64,000 nucleotides of DNA. Source: Pogona vitticeps. Taxonomy: Eukaryota > Chordata > Lepidosauria > Squamata > Agamidae. A program made the position numbers and the translations under genes. The notes below the pieces were generated by a model. The model did no database searches. It was not told where the DNA came from and was given only the letters and a program-made list of their open reading frames with translations. The stretch covers positions 21,447,764-21,511,763 of the forward strand of contig NC_135789.1 of NCBI RefSeq assembly GCF_051106095.1, in the 5' to 3' direction. Shown here piece by piece: positions 49,706 through 63,019 of the stretch (positions are counted from its first letter, which is position 1; each line of letters begins with the position of its first letter).

Positions 49706-50370
49706 TGTTGTTTTTGGATCCTGGGGAAGTTGGCGGTGTCTCTCTGCTCTTGGCGGTGTCACCACTGAAGGGACACCAAGAGGAGGCGCTGGTGGTGGGA
49801 AGCCGCCCTGGCACCGCTCAGCTTCTGGACCGCGGGAAGGCTCTGCTTTTTCAGAATCTCTGCAAAACAAGAATGGACAAGATTTGGGTCCAAGGTCTCC
49901 CAAAGGCCTCCGTCGCCCGGTTTGAGCCTGCCCACAGGCATGAAGCTCCCCTGACCAGATAGAGGGCCTTCTCGGTCGCTCTCTGGCTGTTCTTTCTCCT
50001 GCCACCAAGTCATCTTCAACTCGGGTGGACTCTCGCCGTGAAAAAGACTCAGGACCTCATGATTGATGGAAGGAAGGAAGGAACAAATAGAAGGAAGGAA
50101 GGAAGAGATGATAGAAGGAAGAGAGAAGGGTGGGAGGAAAGAAGGAAGCGTCGTAAGGAAGGAAGCAAAATAATATGGAGGATAGGCTGTTACCCAAGCA
50201 GCAAAAACACAAAAACAATGATGTTTTTTAAATAATAGAACTGTAATATAATTAGGGTTGCACAATCAGTGTCAGAATCATGGTTGATGAGTTGACTTGT
50301 TTCAACAAACCACCATTAGGATTACCCACAGAAAGTAGGGTTTGGATGTAACACTAAACTATAGTTTATT
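49706..50370. other. Unassigned sequence with an imperfect (GAAG)n run
   Basis: The stretch 49720-50030 is GC-rich without a splice-consistent exon. 50065-50165 is an imperfect GAAG repeat. The border to block C is at 50371. Confidence 0.4.
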
Positions 50371-50515
50371 GGAAACAGAAAGAAAACCTTAGTGTTGATT
50401 ATTGGAATAAAGATTGGAATAAAGATTGATTACCCCCCCTTCCTGTAATAACCTCAAGGCAGGGGGGCATGTGGCAGGGTCAAGTTTTAATTGGCAGGCA
50501 AAGTGAGCAGGAGTA

Positions 50516-50796
50516 CCCTGTTTCCCTCAAAATAAGACCTCACCTGAAAATAAGCCCTAGTATGATTTTTCAGGATGCTCATAATATAAGCCCTACCCCA
50601 AAAATAAGCCCTCGTTAAGTGAAAGCCCACCCATCATCCTTATGAAGCAACCAGGAGAAGATGACAGGACTGCATTTGAATCCATGTAGATGGTTGTACA
50701 TGAAAAATAAATAAATCATCCCCTGAAAATAAGCCCTGCTGCATTTTTGGAGCAAAACATAATATAAGACCCTGTCTTATTTTGGGGGAAACAGGG
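50516..50796. mobile_element. TA-flanked miniature element, block C copy
   Basis: Same insertion as 16994-17274, with TA at 50514-50515 and 50797-50798 and CCCTGTTTCCCT ends. Confidence 0.8.
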
Positions 50797-51180
50797 TAGA
50801 TTCTGTGGCACCTTCACCAGGAGACACTGGGCTCCTGCCACAGCCCGACGTGGCACCTTGAGCGCCAGACGAGGAACTCAGTCCGTGGTTCGATCCACGC
50901 AAGGCTTGCGTGCATATGATTTTATGCCCCCCCCCCCGGTGGACACAAGAAGATCTAGCCGAGGGCCAAGAGAAGGCGATCGGAGGAGCCCACCTCTGGA
51001 CAAAAACAGCCCCAGGGTCTCCACATTTTCATTCCTTTTTAATTTTACCTGTATTTCAGGGAGGTCCATAATTTTAAACCCCGCAACACTCTGGAGCGGA
51101 TATAGAAAGGAACACATGAAACCAGCGCCCCAAAGAGCCCTTGTCAGGGAGCGCACAAGAGGCCTTTCTCTCTTTCCTGG

Positions 51181-51228
<48 letters not shown>

Positions 51229-51294
51229 CACGCATTATGATCAGCAAGCCTCCTAATAAGTTAAATCCACTCAATGTTGTGGATTTGATGTCCA

Positions 51295-51559
<265 letters not shown>

Positions 51560-51587
51560 ATCTACCCGACCCCCTCCCCTTCCTCAC

Positions 51588-54500
51588 CTGAGTTATGAAG
51601 CGGTCCAGTCCATGGGCTCCTCCTCCACATAGGAGGAAGGAGCCCAATCCATCGGTTCCTCATCCGCTGTTCCCGACGGGCTCCATTCCATCGGCTCTGC
51701 TGCTTTGGGGACAGAAAGAAGAGTCCAAGTTCTACCAGAAGACAATGACTAGATAACTAACCAATGAACTAACTAACAGCCCATTCTAGGCTCCCAGGGG
51801 TGGGACCTCGGACCGCAATGAGTGTGGGGTTTGCCAGCATGGGGTGCCCCCCCCGCTTGGCCCATTCCCACTGGGGAAACCGACACACATCTGTGCCCCC
51901 TCCACCCTCACCCGTGGGACTGCCAAAGGCAGGGAACCTCCCTGGCCAAGCCTCTAGGGCGCCCCACAGCCCTCCCCTCCGGAACGACAGGGCTGGGAGT
52001 CCAGAGCCTCACCGGGCATCCATCCTGGCTGGGCAAGGAACCCACCCAGGCAGGGCCCGAGGGTGCACCCGCTGGGAGACCCACTGCCTCCACCTTCTCA
52101 CACACACCCCCCAAAGGGCGGTGGCTTCCCACCCACCCCACGGACCGGGTGGAGGGAGACCATCCCCGACCCCTGGCCCCCCTGCCCAAGGCCCCACCTG
52201 GAGGTACCGATGAAGCCTGGCTTGAGGCAAGGAATGATGGAATTGCTGGGGACCCGTTTGCCTTCCTCTTTCTGGATGGCCCTTTCGCTCTGCAGAAATG
52301 GGGAGAAGTGGGGTGGGGGGAGATATCCCTGAGTCAAGACTTGCAGGACCTCCTCCTCTGGGGAGCAGAAGAGCCGCCGCTCAGCCAGGAGAGCTCTCGG
52401 GGGGCCCCCCTAGAAATTTTGTCCTGCAGGGGCACTGACAGGTGGACTACAATGGCCATCGTCCTTTGCCACTCTCTGCCCGGCCACAATTGACCAATTC
52501 TAGGAAGACCTACAACACCTTCTAGAACTGACACCAAAGAAAGAGGTTCTTCTCATTCTAGGGGACTGGAATGCTAAAGTAGGGAGTCAAGAGATAAAAG
52601 GAGTTCAGAAAGAAGCAGGGCAAAGGCTAGTAGAGTTTTGTCAAGAGAACAAGCTGGTCATCACAAACACTCTTTTCCAACAACACAAGAGGCGATTCTG
52701 CACATGGACATCACCAGATGGGCAATACCGAAATCAGATCGGTTATGTTCTCTGCAGCCAAAGATGGAGAAGCTCTATACAGTCAGCAAAACAAGACCTG
52801 GAGCTGATTGTGGCTCTGATCATCAGCTTCTTATAGCAAAATTCAAGCTTAAACTAAAGAAAGTAGGAAAAACCACTGGGCTAGTCAGGTATAATCTACA
52901 CAAAATCCCTTATAAATACACAGTGGAAATAAAGAACAGATTTAAGGAAGTAGGCTTGGTGGACGGAGTGCCTGAAGGACTATGGATGGAGGCTTGTAAC
53001 ATTGTACAGGAGGCAGCAATAAAAACCATCCCAAAGAAAAGGAAATGCAAGAAAGCAAAGTGGCTGTCCAACGAGGCCTTACAAATAGCAGAGAAGAGAA
53101 GGGAAACCAAATGCAAGGGAGATAGGGAAAGTTGCAGAAAATTGAATGTAGACTTCCAAAGAATAGTAAGGAGTGACAAGAGGGCCTTCTTAAATGAACA
53201 ATGGAAAGAAATAGAGGAAAATAACAGAAAAGGAAAAACCAGAGATCTGTTCAGGAAAATTGGAGATATCAGAGGAACCTTTGGTGCAAGGATGGACATG
53301 ATAAAGGACAAAAATGGAAGGGACCTCATAGAAGCAGAAGACATCAAGAAGAGGTGGCAAGAATACACAGAGGAATTATATCAGAAAGATTTGGATATCC
53401 CAGACAACCCAGACAATGTAGTTGCTGACCTAGAGCCAGACATCCTGGAGAGTGAAGTCAAGTGGGCCTTAGAAAGCGTGGCTAACAACAAGGCCAGTGG
53501 AGGTGATGACATTCCAGTTGAACTATTTAAAATCTTAAAAGATGATGCTGTTAAGGTGCTACATTCAATATGCCAGCTAGTTTGGAAAACTCAACAGTGG
53601 CCAGAGGATTGGAAAAGATCAGTCTACAACCCAATCCCAAAAAAGGCCAGTGCCAAAGAATGCTCCAACTACTGTACAATTGCACTCATTTCACACGCTA
53701 GAAAGGTTATGCTCAAAATCCTCCAAGGAAGGCTTCAGCAGTATGTGGACCGAGAACTCCCAGAAATACAAGCTGGATTTCAAAGGGGCAGAGGAACCAG
53801 AGACCAAATTGCTAACATGCGCTGGATTATGGAGAACGCCAGAGAGTTCCAGAAAAACATCTACTTCTGCTCCATTACCTATGCAAAAGCCTTTGACTGA
53901 GTGGACCACAACAAACTATGGCAAGTCCTTAAAGAAATGGGCGTGCCTGACCACCTTATCCATCTCCTGAGAAATCTATACGTGGAACAGGAAGGAACAG
54001 TTAGAACTGGATATGGAACAACTGATTGATTCAAAATTGGGAATGGAGTACGACAAGGCTGTACGTTGTCTCTCTGCTAATTTAAATTATGCGACTGGAC
54101 TGGATGGATCCCAAACTGGAATTAAGATTTCCAGAAGAAGTATCAAAAACCTCAGATTTGCAAACAATAACACCCTGGTGGCAGAAAGTGAGGAGGAATT
54201 AAAGAACCTCTTAATGAGGGTGAAGGAGAGCGCAAAAAATGGTCTGAAGCTCAACGTTGAAAGAACTACGATCGTGACCATTGGCCCCATCACATCCTGG
54301 CAAATAGAAGGGGAAGATATGGAAGCCGTGACAGATTTTACTTTCTTGGCCTCCATGATCACTGCAGATGGAGACAGCAGCCATGAAATCAAAAGGCACC
54401 TTCTTCTTGGGAGGAAAGCAATGACAAACCTAGAGAGCATCTTAAAAAGCAGAGACATCACCTTGCCTACAAAGCTCTGCATAATCAAAGGTATGTTTTT

Positions 54501-55045
54501 TCCCAGTCATGATGTATGGAAGTGAGAGCTGGACCATAAAGAAGGCTGACCACTGAAGAATTGATGCTTTTGAATTGTGGTGCTGGAGGAGACTCTTGAG
54601 AGTCCCCTGGACTGCAAGGAGAACAAACCTATCAATTTTGAAGGAAATCAACCCTGAGTGCTCACTGGAAGGACAGATCCTGAAACTGAGGCTCCAATCC
54701 TTTGGCCCTCTCATGAGAAGACCCCCTGGAAAAGATGCTGATGCTGGGAAAGTGTGCAGGCAAGAGGAGAAGGGGACGACAGAGGACGAGACGGCTGGAC
54801 AGGGTCATCGAAGTGACCGTGACTTTGACCAAACTCTAGGAGCCCGTGGAAGACAGGAGGACCTGGCATGCTCGGTCCAGGGGGTCACAAAGAGTCGGAC
54901 ACGACTAAACAACAACAAGCCCCCGCCCTCCCGCGCTGCCCCTCCTCCCCGGGAGACCAACCACGTGACCTTACCTGGCCTGGGCGTGAACAAAGGTCAC
55001 AGAGGGGGAGCTCCATCCACTGAAGCGCACTGCTCTTGAAGCCAT
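51588..55045 (-). CDS. Unrecognised four-exon gene, copy C (EPMDW-tail protein, 117 aa)
   Basis: Coding exons are 55045-54975 (71 nt), 52289-52198 (92 nt), 51992-51912 (81 nt) and 51702-51593 (110 nt, TAA). Exons 2-4 have exactly the lengths and phases of copies A and B; exon 1 is three codons longer net ([20 protein letters not shown]). Exon 2 keeps [10 protein letters not shown], exon 3 keeps [12 protein letters not shown], exon 4 keeps [20 protein letters not shown] and a last EPMDWTAS. Donors GTAAGG, GTGGGG, GTGAGG; acceptors ATTTCTGCAG, GGACTCCCAG and GTCCCCAAAG. No break in any exon although several residues differ, which suggests constraint. Intron 1 (about 2.7 kb) holds the longest BovB. 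Product unknown; the basic patch and acidic tail hint at a small nuclear protein (inference). Confidence 0.72.
52335..54916 (+). mobile_element. BovB LINE in intron 1 of gene copy C (most complete copy)
   Basis: It retains more of the endonuclease than the other two: [20 protein letters not shown] at about 52527-52584. Then it is open from 52638 to 53900 ([10 protein letters not shown]... to [10 protein letters not shown]), with [20 protein letters not shown] near 53486 and [18 protein letters not shown] near 53770. After a break come FANN in place of FADD near 54160, [20 protein letters not shown] near 54296, and the canonical 3' end (GGGTCACAAAGAGTCGGACACGAC) followed by AACAACAA. It is non-functional. 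Confidence 0.92.
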
Positions 55046-55250
55046 TGGGAAAAGAGAGATAGAGGGAAAAGAGGTTAGAATGAGCAGAGGACAAACAGGG
55101 AGAGGATAAAGAGTGGGAGAAAGCAGAAAAGGAGCCAGCGGGCAGGTAGGGTGGGCAACGAATAACGGTCGAGTGGAATCCCTGGAGAGAACTGGCCAAT
55201 GGGCACGGGCGGAATGCCCCAGACAACGGTGGTCACTCCGAGCAACGATG
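55046..55250 (-). promoter_or_regulatory. Likely promoter of gene copy C
   Basis: CCAAT at 55196-55200 (inverted to the gene) and an X-box variant GTCACT-CCG-AGCAAC at 55232-55246, one base off the form in A and B. Confidence 0.4.
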
Positions 55251-55649
55251 GAAGTTGGGGGTGGGGCTTTGCTTAGGCCCCTCCCCAGGCTGTGCACACC
55301 TGGCTGCTCTCTGGCCCTGAGCCATGCCCCCCGCCCCCTGGGAAGAAGCGTGCCCACCTGGACTAGAGGGAGGAGGTGGGCACGGCTGACAGGTGGGCCC
55401 CTCCCACAGCTGAAAGTAAGAGGGCAAAGGTGCACAACTCAAAATGTTCCAAAATGGTTCAAAAATGTATAGCTGCCTTGTGCTCACTTTCCTCTGATTC
55501 TTTGAAGGAATTTTTAGAAACATTTTCATGTAAATTTTGCAGGTTTCATGCCATTCTCTCATCAATATTAAGTGGTAAGGGAGGCATTTCCTGGTGTTAT
55601 CTTTAAATTCTAAGGTACAATAACAGATTGGGCCACTAGGGGGAGCTAG

Positions 55650-56095
55650 ATAATGCTTTTTTATTCCCTTCCGCATCTTTGGCTAATATGATGCATGGGA
55701 TGCAATGAATGACTTACTCAACAGGAGTAACCGCAGCAATAAGCGAAACCTGGCTACCGGAATGTATTGACTTATGGAATACAGTACATTTATTTTAAAA
55801 TGAAATAGCCTTAATTTGGGCTGGCCCTGGTTCACCCCACCTCTGTGTATGAGGTTGGAAAGCCTGCACACCGTTTTTGACTCCTCTCAGAAAACCGTGG
55901 AGGGGAGCAGTTTCCCACCCAGACAACCGCAGGCTTCCTTCACCCATCCTTGCAAAGGGTGGCCTGGCTGTATGGAATTGATGTTCCCCTTCTCTTCCCC
56001 GCTGGGCTCCTCTCTGATCCCATCCTGGAAGGGTGACCTCCTTCAAGAAGGCCGCCGGCTGACCTTGATCTCTGTCCGTGCCACGTGGCCTCCAG
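55650..56095. other. Unassigned sequence
   Basis: 55780-56095 is GC-richer and open in both directions for short stretches, but no paired splice sites support an exon. Confidence 0.35.
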
Positions 56096-57169
56096 GAGAG
56101 GAGAGCGGCTGTACGAGTTTTTTTTATGTTTTTTTACTATCACCATAGTTGATATAAGTTTTAGAGTTACATACAACTCTTTACTCCTGTGTAATCAGAA
56201 CCTTGCAAAATATTGGGGTGTGTGTGTGTTTCCACTTTGGAATTCTATCAAAGGCGCCCAGCAAAGGAAAGGGGGGGAGGAGAGGCAAAGTCCCTGAAAT
56301 GCTAAATGATTACGTGGTGCGTTTGTTTCTTTGAAACCTTGGCTCCAAATCAGTCATTTTTGCAAAATAACTGGAATTCAGTGAAATGAACTTTCTCAAT
56401 TTCTAGCCATCAGAGTCCCAGGGAGAGGAACGCGATTAGAGATGATTAGCACATTTGAACAGTTTGGATTTACATCTTAGTTAGGGGACCGTGAGTTTCA
56501 TTCTGGGGGTTTTATATCCCTCTCCCTTCAAATCTCTGACATTTTACTGAAACCTCTTCATTTTTGCGTTTTGTGTTCTTGTTTATTTAAACGAAAATCA
56601 ATATAGTTCTTTGCGGAATTGCCTTAGCGTGGCATCATTTACTTTGTCTTTCTATATAGGCCACTAATAATTTTTTTAAAAAAATCATACACTATGCGAG
56701 CTGAGTTGTTGTGGGTAAATCCCACTTTTTCAAAGCCAGTCCCACTTCTTGCTTTGAAGAAGTGAGATTTACCCATAAAAATTCAGCTTGCAGAGTGTAT
56801 GATTTTTTAAAAACAAAAATTATTGGTATAAAAGTATCGCCTATTCTTGCATTTGTATTTTGTAAAAGCCATACAGCTCACCTCTTTTATTTCCTCTTTC
56901 TTTTCTTTCTTCATTCGTTTCACAGTGTGGCACAATGTAAAACTGTGGACATATATGAAATATAGGTAAAATGAGAAACACATTAAAATATTAAGATAAT
57001 CAGACTGTTTTTGAGCACAGCGAGCTACTTTCATAGCACCATCTCAGTCCTTTGCTAGGTCTTCTTTCGCATACCCGGTGGGGCATAAACTGTGTGCCCA
57101 GAAGTGCTGCCTTGATTGAATTTCCCCTCAGTCACAGAAAGCTTGTCCTGCAGCCAGGTAGTCCCATAT

Positions 57170-57412
57170 TATTATTTTTTTTTGGACTTATATACCGCCC
57201 CATAGCACTACAAGCACTCTCCGGGCGGTTTACAATTTTAATTATACAGGCTACACATTGCCCCCCCAGCAAGCTGGGTACTCATTTTACCGACCTCGGA
57301 AGAATGGAAGGCTGAGTCAACCTTGAGCCAGCTACCTGGGATTTGAACCCCAGGTCGTGAGCACACTTTTTAGCTGCAATACAGTGTTTTAACCACTGCG
57401 CCACGAGGCTGA
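57170..57412 (-). mobile_element. tRNA-derived SINE, full length
   Basis: Minus strand: head CTCGTGGCGCAGTGGTTAAA, box B GGGGTTCAAATCCC, body AAGGTTGACTCAGCCTTCCA and GGTCGGTAAAATGAGTACCC, 3' part AAACCGCCCGGAGAGTGCTT and GGGGCGGTATATAAGTCC, then an A-rich tail. A well-preserved squamate SINE. Confidence 0.85.
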
Positions 57413-57419
57413 TCAGAGT

Positions 57420-58230
57420 AAAAAAAGAGAGAAAATCAAGCAAATTTACTTCATAATATAATGCTCTTTATTTCTGATGTCCGGCTGTGACTGCTATTGC
57501 TTTGGTAGCCAAAACAATCCTAAACTGCAGAAGGGCATCAGCAGGTGTGAGAAAACCACAACTTTGGGGAAACACACAAAAATATATATTTGGAGAAAGA
57601 AACTGTTGGGAGGGAGGCCAAAAGCATCATAAAGAGAGGTCACACCCAAGAACTACAGAATGTCGTGACTAGGATTATTGAACAGCGGTACTTGACGCTG
57701 CAACATTTTATTACAGGGTTCCCTTGGTCTTTTTCAGAGTTCCAACTTTAGATTTTGTGAGTTTTCCTGCAGCTGCGAGGTAATATGAGAAATGCATAGT
57801 GATAAATAAGCCGCAAACAGGATGGCTCTTTACCTTGGAAGGGGTGGGATGACATGTCCCAGAATCCCCATTTATTGTGCTTGTTGGGTGGGGTTTATGG
57901 GAGATGAAGTCAAGCCAGAGCTGTAGCTAGCCTTTCTGGCCTCTGGAACCAGCGGCAGCCTCTCCAACCGAGGGAGGCTTTAAAAAAAGAAGGAACACGG
58001 ACGGGTCGCCCTAACTCTTACCCAGAGGTCCATGGCTTGCTTTTCGTGCCCTTTCCATCTGGGTGCCTGGGCACAAAGCCTCCGTTGAGCGGCCCTAGTT
58101 ATTGCCCCGAATCAAAGACAGTCCAGGGACCCACAGCTGAGCATCACCCTCTGAGCACAACCAAACCACACCTGGAGCTTGTAACTCCTCTCTTTCCCTC
58201 TCTTCCTCCCTTCCCCCCCCCAAATCCTAG
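57420..58230. other. Unassigned sequence
   Basis: Includes a pyrimidine-rich stretch at 58185-58225. A short hAT-type hint (TGTCCCAGAATCCCC) lies at 57860. No exon is supported. Confidence 0.35.
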
Positions 58231-58235
58231 GTAGA

Positions 58236-58470
58236 TCCGAGGGTGCTGGATAATATCTCAGTGAGTCGGAGTCCCTGGCTGCAGAGCCAAGGGGTTGGGA
58301 GTTCGAATTCCCACGATGCCTCCTGGGAGAAGAGCCAGCCTGACCGGCCTTGGGCAAATGGCAGAGCCCAAAAGGAAGACATGGTTTCAAGCCACTTCTG
58401 AGCACTCTCTCTTTACCTAGAAAACCCTGAGAAGGGTCCCCGTCGGCTTTCCAGCCTGCAGTTCTTATTA
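58236..58470 (+). mobile_element. tRNA-derived SINE
   Basis: tRNA-like head with ATATCTCAGTGAGTCGGAGT and box B GGGAGTTCGAATTCCC, then CTTGGGCAAATGGC, CACTTCTGAGCACTCTC and AGAAAACCCTGAGAAGGGTC, as in tRNA-SINEs of squamates. Confidence 0.75.
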
Positions 58471-58570
58471 GAAGAATACTCATCCAAGGCGTGGCCTCAC
58501 CAGGAGCTGTGGAACTCCCAGGAGCTTCCGCCAACGAATCCATTGGCCAAGGATGCTGGGACTTGTAGTC

Positions 58571-58872
58571 TAACCACATCTGGAGGTGCACCTGTCGTTC
58601 TTTGTCTGGGCGATGAACAGGTTATCGGGGGGGAAGCCTCTTTCTCCATATCTATCAGCACGTAAATGGGAAGAGAGAGAGACAGGCACCACGTCCTCCT
58701 TCTCAATGTCCACGTCGAGCAGAACATTCCTCTGGCACATCAAATCGCATCCTTGCAACTCTCCCACGGGTAAGATCCTGTTTTCAAGGACAGGGAGCCT
58801 GTCTCCTGCAACAGGGACATGTGGAGCTGTGGGGTTTTCCTGTATTGGTTGCACTTCGTAGCTTTCAGCCAT
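58571..58872 (-). CDS. Hypothetical first coding exon or short ORF
   Basis: On the minus strand an ATG in good context (GGGAAATGGC) at 58872 opens about 100 codons: MAESYEVQPIQENPTAPHVP at the start, then LPVLENRILPVGELQGCDLM, NVLLDVDIEKEDVVPVSLSS and YGERGFPPDNLFIAQTKNDR. The composition is protein-like and without repeats. A GTGCAC donor candidate follows KNDR at about 58589, so it may be an exon. No family is recognised. It lies in the part of D2 missing from D1, so there is no paralogue to test it against. Confidence 0.35.
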
Positions 58873-58999
58873 TTCCCGCTGACCATTAAACCACGGGTCT
58901 TAACCTAACAGGCTTAACAAATAGGATTCTAGCCATAGACATGCAGAGGTGGAGGCAGAGATGAATGTATTTAACCTGCTAGCCTCTCTCCGGCCCGGA

Positions 59000-59055
59000 G
59001 GTCTCAAAGGGTCATCTAGTCCAACCCCAGGCTGCAGAACAAAATCATAGGACAC
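59000..59055 (-). mobile_element. Short CR1 3' end
   Basis: AAGGGTCATCTAGTCCAACCCC is the inverse of the CR1 3' end that precedes the ATTCTATG tail. Confidence 0.55.
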
Positions 59056-59756
59056 AGCCTTCTGTCCTAAGCAGCCAACGACTTTGTTCTAGATTTATTT
59101 ATTTTTTAAAAAAATATTTAAAATATTTTTATCCCACCTTTCTCCTTAAAAAACAACTCGAGGTTCCTGGAAGATGAATGGGCCCTAGCAGTGAGCTGAG
59201 TAAGGAAATGCACTCTGCATGTCCTCAGAGGCAGCTCTCCCAAACAATAGCAGCAGGTTTTTTTCCCCATTCCTTGCAAAGTGTCAGGTTTAACCCGGCA
59301 CCTCCCCATCTCGGTTCTCGAAGGGCTGTGCTTGGATGGCCCCAGGGGTCCCGTCAAGGATGAGACCGCTTGGGGTACTCCGAAGCCCATCCCGTGCCCC
59401 AGGGATGCTTATCTGCTGGTTCTTCTGGAGATTCCCTGGCGCTCTGAAGGAGGAAGCGTGGCAGGTTCCGCGTGGGAAAGGGGCTTTTTTGCTAAGCCTT
59501 CCCGTGGTCCCTGATGGCCAGGGATGGATGGGAATTGTAGTCCAAAAAGGAGTGGCTTTCCTGAGTTCCAATTCTATTCAGTCCTAAACTCCTGCGTGGC
59601 TACCGGGGGACTGGAAGGCCAAGCCCTCAATTGGGTTTGCAAATATCTATTGCTAGCTTTGTGGCTCTGGGTTTTTCTCCCTGCTGCAGCTCGGCTCCCC
59701 TCTCCCAGCATCGCTGGGAATTTTCTACCCACAAACCAGTGCTCCCCGTCCAGGAT

Positions 59757-59810
59757 CTCTGTGTGTGTGTGTGTTTGTGTGTGTGTGTGCGTGTGTGTGT
59801 GTGTGTGTTG
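59757..59810. repeat. (TG)n array in D2
   Basis: Interrupted TG array, partner of the TC/TG array at 39826-39920. Confidence 0.93.
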
Positions 59811-60529
59811 GGAGTATGTGTGGAAATATACGGTGTTATGCAAAGCCAGATCATGGGTCCCTTTTCAGCCCATGGTCGGATCCGCTTTGGTGGGCATCGG
59901 AAGCCCATCTGGGTAGAGGAGGCTGGCAGTTGTCATCCGGCCGCCTCTCCGAGGGTGCAAACTTTGGAAGGCTGGTGCCTGAGCGCGCCTGGATCTGTGC
60001 TCCTGCCTCTTAGAGGATGATGTTCTCCCCTGAACTCTGCCCAGGCTGGATCCCTTGGGAGTCAGGTGGAGGAGAAGGTGGTGTTTTTCTTCCGGGCGGT
60101 GGGGGGGCATCCCTCTCTTCCCCTTCCTGATTTCCAAAGGGGGCTTCAAGACCCAGGTAAGGTTGATGGACTCCCTCTGCCTTGGGGCCCTGCCGGGTTC
60201 AACCTTTTCGTGTCTCTTTGGGGCAGCTTTCGCCTGCGGCCTGAGGGTCTCCTCTCGGGTCTTGAGCAGTACCTTTGACCAATTTAGTGCTGCTTCAATT
60301 TATTATCGAGTGGCTTTTTTAAAAAAAGCCTGGAAAATGAGATGTTTCAGGAAGTGACCGCGCTGGGTGCTTCTGCCAGCCTCCTGCCACCCTGGCTGGT
60401 AGCCTCCAGAGAGGCTGAACTACAAATCCTATTGGCCCCTACTCCTGTCAACTCCCTGATGGGAACTGTAGTTCAACCGGTGGAGGGGGTGCATGGATGT
60501 TCAGCGTTGAGGATCTAAAGGGAGGGCAG

Positions 60530-60700
60530 CCGGTAGGCTAAGCACACGGTTGTCACTTCTGACTTATGGGAACCCTGGCAGGATTTTTGAGGCATGTGAA
60601 ATGTTCAAGAAGTCGTTTCCCATTGCAAACACCCCCCCCCATGAGTGTCCACGGCCAAGTGAGGATTTGAACCCAGGTCTCTTAATTCCTAGTCTATCGG
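60530..60700 (-). mobile_element. tRNA-derived SINE (D2 copy)
   Basis: Minus strand: GACCTGGGTTCAAATCCTCAC box B, CATTTCACATGCCTCAAAAA and CCATAAGTCAGAAGTGACAA. Partner of 40620-40800. Confidence 0.65.
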
Positions 60701-60744
60701 TACCATGGTAACCTTCAGCTGTATCATCAGGAGGCGCCCTTCTC

Positions 60745-61140
60745 TCCATTCCGCCACCTTCCTAGGTGCATTTGGTGGGGCCTTCTCTGTGGCTGCTCCC
60801 AGAGACTCTGGAACTCCCTGCCACTGGAGGCCAGCTGGGCCCCATCTTTGCTCTCCTTCCTCATGCAGCTAAAAGACTTTTCTCTTCAGGCAAGCTTTCC
60901 CTGAGTGACTGGCTTCCTTAAGGAGGGTTTTAAACTAGGCAGTTGCCCCTTACTGCTTTGAATGCGTTTTGGGTACTGCTTTTGGATACTGTATTTTAGG
61001 GTGGTATTTGTTTCGTCCTTCTTAGTATTTGTATACCTGTACTTAACTGCTTTTAGCTTTAAATAATGTTTTTTGCTGATGTAAGCCACCTTGTGTCCTT
61101 TTTACAGAAGAAAGGTGGGGTAAAAATATTTCAAATAAAT
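60745..61140 (+). mobile_element. LINE 3' end (L2/CR1 group), D2 copy
   Basis: GGGGCCTTCTCTGTGGCTGC, TCTGGAACTCCCTGCC, CTTTTCTCTTCAGGCAAGC, GTAAGCCACCTTGTGTCC and AAAGGTGGGGTAAAAATATT are the successive parts of a common reptile LINE 3' end. Confidence 0.75.
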
Positions 61141-62324
61141 CCATTTATTAGCAGACGCATTGACATCAATCATGCAGAGATAATTCACACCTTCCCAATC
61201 TCCTTCAGCTGGGTTAGTCTACCTCCCTTTAGGGCAAAGAGCAGCTCTTGGGATAGGGGGCTGGATTGAACCTCCCCTTCGCTCTGACCATTGGGCTGCT
61301 GGCTGTAACGTGGAGACCCCCCCGAAAACATGCAGGGGTTCCGTAAAAAGAAGCACAACGCTCAGCCCTTCCTGATGACCGGACGCACACTTTAAGTGTC
61401 CAGGGTAGTTGTGTCTGGATGGGGGAAGCCTTGTTTATTTTTTCCCATGGGGCGCATGGCAGAATTCAATGCACTGTCTGGCAAAATCGCTTTACAAGTT
61501 GCTGTGGCTTAACATGAGCCATGAATTCGTATGGATAATATGGGGGCTTTAATAGGGGTCATCTCCTCCACAGCTTACTCCAAGTTATAATACCTACCGA
61601 GGAGTTGACTCATCAGATCTCCATTGAGTCAATGGGCCTACTCTTGTCCAATTTACTACAAATCCAGAACTGCATTCTGAGAGTTTTACCTGGCTGGCAA
61701 GACACCGAAATGTGGCTCACTTGGGGGGAAAGTCCTTAATTGGACAGCTTTGAGGCTTAAGTAGGCCTAGCTCCGAGGCCTAGCTGTCTTCTGGCTCAGA
61801 AGGAAAGCTCCCACCGAGCACCAGGAGAGGAACAGGAAGCTGGGAGGGGAATAGGCCCAGCGCGGCCTCCAAGCTGTCCAGTTGAGGCCTTTTCTCTCAG
61901 GCGAGACACATTTCGTTGTTGATAAAGTGTGTGTCAGTCGGGTAGAATTCCAAGAAGGAAGGATTATGGGCTCTGTGGTCTAGGAAACCCAAAACTCCCA
62001 TCTGGATGGTCCTTCGCAAGCAAGCCAAGCTCCTTGTCGGTTGCTTGGAAAGGAAGACCTTCCGGTCCAGCTGGGGCTTCCTTCAGCACCCCGGAGAGCT
62101 CCCGCGAAGCCCATTCTCCTTAGAAGGGGAGGCACAGACATCGCCTTGGCTGAGATGAGAATGGTAGATTGGGGGATTCCCTCCTTCCTTCAGGGGGGCT
62201 CTCTGAGGAAGATCTGTAGCCCGTGGGACACCACCGGACTGGGGTGCAAAGCGAAGGCACCAGGAGGAGAGCCTGAGCCGCTAACAGGCAACCCCTGCCT
62301 GTTCTCTCTGGACTCTGTCCGTGA

Positions 62325-62801
<477 letters not shown>

Positions 62802-63019
62802 TAACAATGACTTAGCTTGCATGGAAAGGTTTGAAGACCTTTTTTCTCCTGAGGACCCAAAATTACCGTCTCCAAATAAACATTTTCCGGCGGAGGGGGA
62901 AGCACCTACATCCGGATCAGCATTGAGAGCTTCGCTTCCCCTCACCCACCCTCTCTTCTCTGCCCCAGTTTCATGGGAAACCTTTGGAGCGGCTCCCTGC
63001 CTCTGGGACTAGACAGGGC

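Noticed and set aside
51822-52493. Plus-strand 223-codon open frame
   Set aside because: It is the antisense shadow of exons 2-3 of gene copy C and runs into BovB. The same frame in copies A and B is not conserved.
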